Shown here one piece after another: positions 1 through 6,773 of a stretch of DNA of 64,000 bases; positions within the stretch are counted from its first letter, which is position 1, and every line of letters starts with the position of its first letter. Source of the stretch: Bremerella volcania (GTDB lineage Bacteria > Planctomycetota > Planctomycetia > Pirellulales > Pirellulaceae); assembly GCF_007748115.1 (NCBI RefSeq), contig NZ_CP036289.1, forward strand, positions 3,844,001 through 3,908,000. Direction: 5' to 3'. Both the position numbers and the translations under genes were made by a program. Under the pieces are notes generated by a model. The model did no database searches. It was not told where the DNA came from and saw nothing but the letters and a program-made list of their open reading frames with translations.

Positions 1-258
1 CAATTAATGCGATTGGCCGGCAGGGGGGAAAGCCTCTGTCCAACGTGGATACCGGCCGATCCGCTGTTTCCTTCGCTGGAATCGGCGCGGCTGCAAGATC
101 TGCTGGATGAGCATGGCGTAGAAAACGCCACCCAGGCCAGTCCCAGACGGCGCAACTACACGATCGAGCATTTGCTCGATGTATTGGAAAGCGTCTACAA
201 CACTCCGGCGGCTGAATCGACAACCGCCGTCACCTCATTTGACACGTTGGGCCGATAG
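1..258 (+). CDS. 3' end of an unrecognised gene (partial, enters from left edge)
   Basis: The frame is open from the first base and ends at TAG 256-258, so this is probably the C-terminal part of a gene that starts outside the window. About 85 residues are visible. There is a Pro/Leu/Asp-rich stretch and a helix-like tail (IEHLLDVLESVYN), with no motif that identifies a family. Codon use (G/C at third positions) looks coding, unlike the other two forward frames, which contain stops. The last 24 bases overlap the end of the convergent cyclophilin gene on the other strand. No function can be assigned. Confidence 0.5.
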   Translation, partial: QLMRLAGRGESLCPTWIPADPLFPSLESARLQDLLDEHGVENATQASPRRRNYTIEHLLDVLESVYNTPAAESTTAVTSFDTLGR

Positions 259-960
259 AATCTGAACCGGCTCTCGCGGCAGATTGACGAAACCGTCGCT
301 CGATTGAACCTCGACCCGGCTAATGGCGTCGACGACGTCCATGCCGTCAATCACCTCGCCGAATACGCAGTAGCCGAAGCTGCTGGAATCGTCGGTTCCG
401 ATGTGATCGAACATCGTGTTGTCGGCACAGTTGATGAAGAACTGGCACGTCGAGCTGTGGATGAAGCTGGGATCGCGTGACATGGCAATCGTGCCCCGCT
501 TATTCTTCAGGCCGTTCATGGCCTCGTTCTGAATTTCGCTCTTGGTTTCACGAGGATTCATGTTCGCGTCGAACAAGCCACCCAGGACCATTCCCTTGGG
601 CTGCACGTAGTGAAAAATCGTTCCGTCGTAGTGGTTGGTCGAGACGTAGTTGGTCAGAAAGTTGTCGACCGTCGCCGGGGCCTTCTTGGCGTCAAGCCGC
701 AAATGAATATCTCCTTTGGTCGTCGTCAGAACGACTTCCGGAAACTCTTCGCCACGAAAGTCAGACCGCTTCCCTGGTTCGCTGCGAACATCCGTCGAGA
801 CGGTGTGCGAGGTCATATCCGTTCCACTCGAGCCAGGGTCATTGATGCTGACAGCCGGTGGATTGGCCGAATCGGACGATCCGCAGCCTGCGGTAAACAG
901 GCCAAGACAAACGGCAAAACCGATAACGGCTACCGACGATGATAAGTGCGGGAACTTCAT
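235..960 (-). CDS. Cyclophilin-type peptidylprolyl isomerase, predicted lipoprotein
   Basis: A 241-residue protein expected to catalyse, or derived from enzymes that catalyse, cis-trans isomerisation of prolyl bonds in exported proteins. The N-terminus is a lipoprotein signal ending in the lipobox LFTAGC (Cys26), followed by a Ser/Asp-rich linker. The cyclophilin domain spans about residues 73-241: FPEVVLTTTKGDIHLRL strand, FHYVQPKGMVLGG loop, QFFINCADN and VFGEV. The substrate-site QFF is kept, but the catalytic arginine of the family (FHRV in typical cyclophilins) is Tyr here, and the usual FMxQGG is GMVLGG, so activity is doubtful. ATG 960 is chosen because GGAGG lies 8 bases upstream. An in-frame TTG directly before it is the alternative. 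It follows the glycosyltransferase operon by 126 bases on the same strand. Confidence 0.85.
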   Translation of the reverse strand: MKFPHLSSSVAVIGFAVCLGLFTAGCGSSDSANPPAVSINDPGSSGTDMTSHTVSTDVRSEPGKRSDFRGEEFPEVVLTTTKGDIHLRLDAKKAPATVDNFLTNYVSTNHYDGTIFHYVQPKGMVLGGLFDANMNPRETKSEIQNEAMNGLKNKRGTIAMSRDPSFIHSSTCQFFINCADNTMFDHIGTDDSSSFGYCVFGEVIDGMDVVDAISRVEVQSSDGFVNLPREPVQILSAQRVK

Positions 961-1086
961 CAAGCACGCCTCCCTGCGCTACGCCTGAGGGTGAAGTGAA
1001 CGGGTCAGGTTCGGGTCGGAATTTGTGGAGGTATTTTCGGGATTTCGGAAAATCATGCAACATGAGTTTCGGCAACCGCCAGGTAC

Positions 1087-2685
1087 TTACTCCATCCACC
1101 CTAAATAACCCAGGTACGTATACATCCAAGGGTGAACCCAAGGATTGAGCGCCGAATAGCTGGCCGAGATCGCCGAAAACAGCAACAGCACGGCAAACAA
1201 CAATTGCCCCCAGCGGGCATTCTTCCAGCGATCAAGCACTGGAATCATCGCGGTCAACCACAACGGAATCAGCCAGAAAGCCCATCGAAAGCCAGAAGTC
1301 ATCCCGCCGTAGTTGCGATCCTTCAACGGCCGGAAGATATAAAACAGCACGCAGATCAAGGTCAGCAGAATGATGAAGCCGGCTACCTGGCGGAAGCTCC
1401 CTTTCTCGGAAAGCCAAAGCCCGAGCCCCAACAGAGAAAGAAACCACACTGGCGTCAGGGATAAGATCCCATGGTGCCCCAGCGTGACATGAAACGCGTA
1501 GCGGCCAATCGACTTCTCGCCCTTGTCGACCCCCTTCTTCACGCCTGGCTTCCAATAGCTGGTGTCGTAGTCGTACCAGTTATCCCAGTCCCGGACTTCA
1601 ATACTTTGGTCGGTTCGCTGGATGGCATAGCGACGGTCGATCCCTTGATCGAGCACCACCCAGCGGTTGCCTGTTTCGCGGGTAATGATCTCGGCCTGGT
1701 CGCTGAGCTTGATATCGTGCTTTGCCAGAACGTCTTTCAGCTCTGGAGAAACTTCATTCTTATCGAGCGAACCATGCATCTTGGTTTCCAGCATGCCCAG
1801 CACCTCGCCATCGCCGCGATGGGCATACGGCGGACGCCACGAATCATGCGCGATGTAGTTGGTCAGCAGCGACGCCCCCAAAATGACCACCGCGGCTGGC
1901 ACCCCGTAAAGAAGCGTTCCGACCGGCCGCTTGATCAGCATCGCCAGGCCGAGCAGCCCGAAGAAGCTGAACGCCGGCAAGTCATTCACCGCCGCACAAG
2001 CCGCGAAGAAACCAGCCCCGAGCAAATACCGAGCGTCTCCCCGGTCGTCGCACCAGACGCGAAGACCACAGTATAAAGCGATCGCCACACTCATCGCGGC
2101 CAGGCTGTGGTTATTGATCGTGACGGCGTACGTCGTCAGAAAGGTTCCGAAGGCAACCGTCGCCACAATGCCTATGCGCGCGAAATCGGACTTGGCATAG
2201 CGCTCGACGATCCAGATCGTCGCCCAAAGCAGCCCGAACAAAAGCAGCCCGTTGGTGGCGATCAGAATCGCGCGGCCGACGTAGTAGGGATGCTCGGAGA
2301 TCTCCATGCCGACCGTGTTCTTAATCAGCCAGTACTCGCCAGCCAACACGCAGGCCATCAGCGGCGGCTTGCTGCTGTAGTAGTGGTACTTTCCATCAGG
2401 CCCCAGGTGATAAACCTTGTCGATCGAATCCCAGTAGCGGTCCTTGATCACCTCGTCGATGGCGAACGTCTGGTGATCGACCAGCGATCGCACGGTCGCC
2501 CAGCGGCTGCGGTCGTTCGCGCTGAGAAACGGATGCCGGTCATGCTGGGCCGTCACGGCAAAGATGCGTCCCACCGCGTTGCCCAGGCACACGGCGATCA
2601 GCAGCCAATAAACGGCCCAGCGCAAACGGTCGGCATCGGTCCACGTGTTGTCGGACTTTCGAGGAACTCTAGCTGGCTTCGTCAC
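1087..2685 (-). CDS. Multi-pass membrane protein, GT-C glycosyltransferase-like
   Basis: A 532-residue protein with about ten hydrophobic helices, including one near residues 23-45, several between 135 and 275, and four in the last 150. A large loop follows the first helix (residues about 45-115). A second, Asp/Trp-rich extracytoplasmic loop (about 275-400) separates the two helix groups. This layout matches polyprenyl-phosphate-sugar-dependent GT-C enzymes, but no single signature proves it. The start is GTG, preceded by AGGTAGG, and overlaps the end of the GT2 gene by 17 bases, so the two are probably translationally coupled. With the upstream GT2 synthase and flippase-like protein it would make up a pathway that charges a lipid carrier, flips it and transfers the sugar outside the membrane. 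The acceptor is unknown. Confidence 0.6.
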   Translation of the reverse strand: MTKPARVPRKSDNTWTDADRLRWAVYWLLIAVCLGNAVGRIFAVTAQHDRHPFLSANDRSRWATVRSLVDHQTFAIDEVIKDRYWDSIDKVYHLGPDGKYHYYSSKPPLMACVLAGEYWLIKNTVGMEISEHPYYVGRAILIATNGLLLFGLLWATIWIVERYAKSDFARIGIVATVAFGTFLTTYAVTINNHSLAAMSVAIALYCGLRVWCDDRGDARYLLGAGFFAACAAVNDLPAFSFFGLLGLAMLIKRPVGTLLYGVPAAVVILGASLLTNYIAHDSWRPPYAHRGDGEVLGMLETKMHGSLDKNEVSPELKDVLAKHDIKLSDQAEIITRETGNRWVVLDQGIDRRYAIQRTDQSIEVRDWDNWYDYDTSYWKPGVKKGVDKGEKSIGRYAFHVTLGHHGILSLTPVWFLSLLGLGLWLSEKGSFRQVAGFIILLTLICVLFYIFRPLKDRNYGGMTSGFRWAFWLIPLWLTAMIPVLDRWKNARWGQLLFAVLLLFSAISASYSALNPWVHPWMYTYLGYLGWME

Positions 2686-3637
2686 GCACGCCTACCTTTT
2701 GCGAGATGAAGTACGACTTGGTCTGCGGAGCCATCGTCGAACGAATGATTTCGGCCAAGAGGCCCACCGTGACGAACTGAGTCCCCAACAGAAGCGCGAC
2801 GATCGAGTAGTAGAAGATGGCCCGCTTGTGCAGTTCGATCGGCTCTTCGACTTCGGCTAGTCGGTCGAACACCCACCACCCTGACAAGCCGAACAATCCC
2901 AGGAAGCCGATCGCAAAGAACAACAAGCCAATCCCACCCAACAGGTGCTGCGGGCGTTGACCATACCCCGTAATGAACGCCACGGTCGTCAGGTCAAGGA
3001 ACCCTTTCAGGAAGCGGCGCACGCCGTACTTCGAGTGGCCAAACTGGCGAGCCCGGTGGTTGATGACGATCTCGCCCACCTTCCACCCGTGCGCCGCGGC
3101 CAGCACCGGCACAAACCGGTGCAGTTCGCCATACAAGCGGACTTCGTCGAAGATCTCGCCCCGGTAGCACTTCATCCCGCAGTTATGATCGTGCAGCTTG
3201 ACGCCGGTGAGCGTGCTGACCATCCAGTTGAACACCCGCGACGGTCCGACCTTATGCCAAGGATCGTGCCGCACTTGTTTCCAGCCGCTGACCACGTCGT
3301 AGCCGGCAGCGAGTTGTTCCAAGAAGCGTGGGATCTCGTGCGGGTCGTCTTGCAGGTCCGCATCCATCGTGATGATGACGTCCCCTTGGGCTTCCTGAAA
3401 ACCAGCATCCAGGCCGGCCGCTTTCCCGAAGTTGCGGCGGAACTTGAGCCCGCGGATGCGCGAGTCTTTTTCGACCAGCTTCGTAACCACGTTCCACGAC
3501 TCATCCTTCGAGCCGTCGTCGATGAAGATGATCTCGACGTCGTAGTTATTGGCCGTCACGACTTCGCAGATTTCTTCGTGCAGTTTGTCGAGACTCTCGT
3601 CTTCGTTATAGACAGGGATCACCAGGGAGAGCTTCAT
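2669..3637 (-). CDS. GT2 glycosyltransferase, DPM1/ArnC/GtrB-like polyprenyl-phosphate sugar synthase
   Basis: Predicted to transfer a sugar from a nucleotide sugar to a polyprenyl phosphate at the cytoplasmic face. The 322-residue protein begins with the GT-A fold motif LVIPVYNEDESL, has IIFIDDGSKD near residues 37-45 and a metal-binding DAD at 92-94 followed by LQDDP. It ends with two transmembrane helices (about 235-260 and 270-300), the usual GtrB/ArnC arrangement. Start: ATG 3637, preceded by GGAAAG with an 8-base spacer. The frame is open further upstream, but that extension runs into the neighbouring gene and has no family similarity. It lies 25 bases after the flippase-like gene and overlaps the next gene by 17 bases, so it is the middle gene of an operon. 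The sugar cannot be read from the sequence. Confidence 0.85.
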   Translation of the reverse strand: MKLSLVIPVYNEDESLDKLHEEICEVVTANNYDVEIIFIDDGSKDESWNVVTKLVEKDSRIRGLKFRRNFGKAAGLDAGFQEAQGDVIITMDADLQDDPHEIPRFLEQLAAGYDVVSGWKQVRHDPWHKVGPSRVFNWMVSTLTGVKLHDHNCGMKCYRGEIFDEVRLYGELHRFVPVLAAAHGWKVGEIVINHRARQFGHSKYGVRRFLKGFLDLTTVAFITGYGQRPQHLLGGIGLLFFAIGFLGLFGLSGWWVFDRLAEVEEPIELHKRAIFYYSIVALLLGTQFVTVGLLAEIIRSTMAPQTKSYFISQKVGVRDEAS

Positions 3638-3662
3638 TTGCTTCACTTTCCAAGCATACTCG

Positions 3663-4658
3663 TTATGCAGGGTTTTGGGCGGGATCGGTGGCCGAGCTTT
3701 CTTCGGAAGAAGGGGACTCCAAAGTCGCATCGTCCGTGGCAGGTTCATTGGCGGGAATTCCATATAGGATAATCGCCAGCGCCACCTCTGCCAAAAGCCA
3801 AGCCACCCGCAACAATACGGCCGACACCACCGCGACCACCGGTCCAAAGGCCGGGGCCATCATTTCCATAATCACGTATTCACGAACGCCCATGCCACCG
3901 GGGATGGGGGTCACAAAGCCAACGACCATCGCCAGGCAGACCGTCGCGGCCAACAGGGGAAACATCGTCAGACCGCCAGCCATTTGCGTATCCGCATCGG
4001 GAATACTCGCCATCGTCGCAAACAGACTGCCTCCCAGCAGCGTCCAGCCGATGACGTTCGCCCCCCAACCCCAGGCCATCGTGGCATAGCTCAGCCCCGC
4101 CAGCTTGTCTTCGATCTCGGGATTAATCCGCGAGACCTTCAAAAAGAGGACCAACGCGCGGAACACCGGGGGCAGCGTCACGAAGCTGGCGCCCAGGCCA
4201 ATGCCAATCGCCGTCCACAATAATAATTGCTGCTCGGAGAACCAGATAATGATCAAGATCGCGCCGTAGACCGCACCCACGGCAACCATCGTCAGCGTTT
4301 CCGCGAATACGGCCGTAGCAACAACCGATCGCTGGAGATTGGTCCCTTGCACGAGCGAAGTTCGCAGCACGACGACCAATGCTTTCCCGGGAACGTACTT
4401 CCCAAGGTGACCAATGAAGTAGGCTCGCACCGCGCTAAACAGCCGCGGTTCCTGCTTCATCGCCTTCATCAACCGGTACCAGTACAACGCCATCGGCAGG
4501 GTGCCAAGCAGGTAAAGGACGCCTGCCAGCACGATCCAGGGCCAACGAAGTTCTTCGAAAGAAAAATTTTGTTGCTGAACTTGGGCGATCGCTTTTTCAA
4601 TATTTCGCCATATCCCCCAGGCAACCAGCACCATCACAATGAGCTGAATTGCATTCAT
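3663..4658 (-). CDS. Flippase-like integral membrane protein (YbhN/LPG-synthase TM family)
   Basis: A 331-residue membrane protein with about eight helices. It carries family landmarks such as the AYFIGHLGKYVPGK loop near residue 105 (where YbhN/AglD-like proteins have G-KY-PG) and GFVTPIPGGMGVRE near residue 255. Families with this fold are annotated as flippase-like or lysylphosphatidylglycerol-synthase membrane domains. Next to a GT2 polyprenyl-sugar synthase, the likely job is moving the lipid-linked sugar, which is inference. The C-terminus is a Ser/Glu/Thr/Ala-rich cytoplasmic tail. ATG 4658 is preceded by GGAAG. A GTG 18 bases further upstream with AAGGAG five bases before it is an equally plausible start, and a TTG at 4733 is less likely. 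It is the first gene of the operon. Confidence 0.75.
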   Translation of the reverse strand: MNAIQLIVMVLVAWGIWRNIEKAIAQVQQQNFSFEELRWPWIVLAGVLYLLGTLPMALYWYRLMKAMKQEPRLFSAVRAYFIGHLGKYVPGKALVVVLRTSLVQGTNLQRSVVATAVFAETLTMVAVGAVYGAILIIIWFSEQQLLLWTAIGIGLGASFVTLPPVFRALVLFLKVSRINPEIEDKLAGLSYATMAWGWGANVIGWTLLGGSLFATMASIPDADTQMAGGLTMFPLLAATVCLAMVVGFVTPIPGGMGVREYVIMEMMAPAFGPVVAVVSAVLLRVAWLLAEVALAIILYGIPANEPATDDATLESPSSEESSATDPAQNPA

Positions 4659-4982
4659 CGCGCGCGACTTCCACACCTTCGCTCCTTTGGCTGGCGTGTC
4701 GTCCGGGCAATCTGGGCTTGCTGGGGAAACCAAAACGCGGTCTCTGGCGGCATTGATAGCGGATGTGGATAACTTGGCGATGATAGTCTATTGCAAACAG
4801 CCTGCGAACCCCAAGGACGTTTCCTCCGTAGTGCCATAGCGAAGTCCGAGATAGGGAATTCTCCTCGCGGCTATGCTTGCGGCAAGAATGCTGTCAAATG
4901 TCGCTTTCCCGTTTCCCCAATAATAGTTAGGATTAGCGGCACAAGTTGCATGATGCACGTGCTGTGCGAGGAGTATGAGACT
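4659..4982. other. Divergent intergenic region, 324 bases
   Basis: It separates the minus-strand glycosyltransferase operon from the plus-strand Asn/Gln-rich protein, so it must hold promoters for both. I see no convincing -35/-10 pair, hairpin or repeat. In-frame codons before 4983 could extend the plus-strand gene, for example ATG 4950, but the strongest ribosome-binding site points to GTG 4983. Confidence 0.5.
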
Positions 4983-6623
4983 GTGTACGCCGCCTGCTTA
5001 TTAATTACATCCGCCGTTCTTGGCGTCGATTTCGGCTATCAGCCCACCGATCAAGGGCAGCTGGAATATATTATTCAGATCGAACCGGAAGCGCTCGAGA
5101 AGCTCAAAGCGGGCGAAGCGATCCAGGTCGGTCTTCCTCCGAACGTGCAGCGCGTTCAGGTTTTCCGGGTTCAGGTTGGGGATGCAGAACTACCCAAGAT
5201 TCTGCCCACCGCCTACGAAGAGGCGGTCAACGAGCGGACCAACCCGATCGGCCTGATGCCGACCGAGTCTCCGAAGCTCTCCGCTCCGCCGGAAACGACT
5301 TCCGCCGCCGATACCAAGCCGGCATTGGGAGATGAACTCGCTCAGTACATCCCCCGCCAAACACGTACGCTTCCATCCGGGGCAACCGAGCCAAGTCCTA
5401 CGAGCAGCACGCGCAGCAACACGGCTGCGACCAATGGCGGAACGAGCTATCCGCCGATTCCTGGTGCGGAAGAACGCTATGGCGGCGCGACGACGTCAGG
5501 ATCGCGTTTCTCGGTACCGGCCACGCCTGGCAGTCCTTACAGTGCGGTGCAAACCAGCGGAACGACGCCGCTGGGCTCGGCTGCTTCGCCTACTGGCAGC
5601 ACAAGTGGTAACGCCACCAGCGGTAGCCAGTACAGCGGCGGAACCACCAACCCCGGCGGCACCAACTGGAGTGCGACCTCGCAAAATAGTGGAACAACCG
5701 CCAACAACACCGGCACCACCAACTCTGCATCCGGCACGACGAACCCGTACCGCTTCAATCAGCCTGCCGGTGGCACCAATCAAAGTGCGCCGGATTTGAT
5801 CTCGCCGTCCGATTCCAACAACTGGGTCTCGAATAACACCGGTCAATCCAATACCGGCCAATCGAACACCGGTTCGGCTTATGGCAACAATCAAACCAAC
5901 CCAGGGACCGGTCAAACAGGCCAAACCGGCGGGATATCGCCCCCGAATAACAACGGCAGCAACTACAATTACCCCGGAACCAACAACGGATCGCAGCAAC
6001 CGCAGAACAATACCAACCCATCAGGCAGCAACCCGAACACCGAAAACCCTTGGTTGACCGGTGCCTGGAACAACAACCAGACCGGAGGCAATACGGCTCC
6101 TTACAGCCCAATGCCCAACAACAATCAACCGGCGCAGAACAATCAACAGCCGCAGTACAACAACCAACAACCGCCGGCTGGCTACAATCCTCAGCAGCAG
6201 CCGTACGGCAACAACTTCGTGAACAACGGTTATGGGCAGCCACCGTACAACTACAACGGTAATCCCAACTACCCGTACAACCCCCAGGCCCCTTACTACC
6301 AAGGGCAGTACGCTGGACAGCAACCGGTCGCACAAGTTGCCTGGAATCAGCCGGCCGGTACGGCGCCACCGGCCCAACAGCAGCCTCAAAACACCACTAC
6401 GAATGCTTCGGTTTCCGACGCCGAAAAAGAAAAGGAAGTCGTGGAGAAAATCGTCGAGAAGGAAGTCGAAACACTGCCATCGTGGTGGCCATTCCTGGCG
6501 TTTGGCTTCCTCCTGTCGTTCTGTGCCAACGGCTACATGTTCATCATCTCGCAAGACTTCCGACACAAGTATCAAGACCTGCTGGAAGACGTACGCGACC
6601 TGCGCACGATGTCGAACGACTAG
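4983..6623 (+). CDS. Asn/Gln/Gly/Thr-rich low-complexity protein with C-terminal membrane anchor
   Basis: A 546-residue protein of unknown function. The first ~16 residues are hydrophobic (YAACLLITSAVLG) and look like a short signal sequence. A conserved-looking segment follows (EYIIQIEPEALEKLKAGEAIQVGLPP), with VQVFRVQVG shortly after it. Residues about 120-480 are low-complexity: first Pro/Ser/Thr, then runs of Asn, Gln, Gly and Tyr such as NNNQPAQNNQQPQYNNQQ. A Lys/Glu coiled segment (EKEKEVVEKIVEKEVE) then leads into one transmembrane helix (WWPFLAFGFLLSFCANGYMFI) and a charged C-terminal tail. GTG 4983 has GAGGAG nine bases upstream. ATG 4950 is the alternative. A surface or cell-envelope role is plausible but unproven. 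Confidence 0.7.
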   Translation: MYAACLLITSAVLGVDFGYQPTDQGQLEYIIQIEPEALEKLKAGEAIQVGLPPNVQRVQVFRVQVGDAELPKILPTAYEEAVNERTNPIGLMPTESPKLSAPPETTSAADTKPALGDELAQYIPRQTRTLPSGATEPSPTSSTRSNTAATNGGTSYPPIPGAEERYGGATTSGSRFSVPATPGSPYSAVQTSGTTPLGSAASPTGSTSGNATSGSQYSGGTTNPGGTNWSATSQNSGTTANNTGTTNSASGTTNPYRFNQPAGGTNQSAPDLISPSDSNNWVSNNTGQSNTGQSNTGSAYGNNQTNPGTGQTGQTGGISPPNNNGSNYNYPGTNNGSQQPQNNTNPSGSNPNTENPWLTGAWNNNQTGGNTAPYSPMPNNNQPAQNNQQPQYNNQQPPAGYNPQQQPYGNNFVNNGYGQPPYNYNGNPNYPYNPQAPYYQGQYAGQQPVAQVAWNQPAGTAPPAQQQPQNTTTNASVSDAEKEKEVVEKIVEKEVETLPSWWPFLAFGFLLSFCANGYMFIISQDFRHKYQDLLEDVRDLRTMSND

Positions 6624-6627
6624 TCAG

Positions 6628-6695
6628 GTAGGGCCCGCGTGTCGCGGGTCGGATACTTGGTTCCCGTTTCACGACCCGCGACACGCGGGCCCCAC
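6628..6695. repeat. Perfect 21-bp inverted repeat (family 1, copy A)
   Basis: Bases 6631-6651 and 6672-6692 are perfect reverse complements separated by 20 bases. The arm core is gcccgcgtgtcgcgggt. Degenerate relatives of the arm occur at 12544-12570 and 16684-16722, so this is a small dispersed intergenic hairpin element. It sits between two convergent genes, just before a terminator. Confidence 0.8.
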
Positions 6696-6705
6696 AAAAT
6701 CCAAG

Positions 6706-6746
6706 AAAAAAGGCCATCGAAGTCGTTGCTTCGATGGCCTTTTTTT
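6706..6746. terminator. Bidirectional intrinsic terminator
   Basis: A 12-bp GC-rich stem (6711-6722 with 6729-6740, arm aggccatcgaag) encloses a 6-base loop. It is flanked by six As on the left and six further Ts on the right, so it can terminate on both strands. It lies between the stop of the Asn/Gln-rich gene and the stop of topA, which converge here. Confidence 0.9.
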
Positions 6747-6773
6747 CGTTTCGAATCGAACTTCCAGCAGCTC

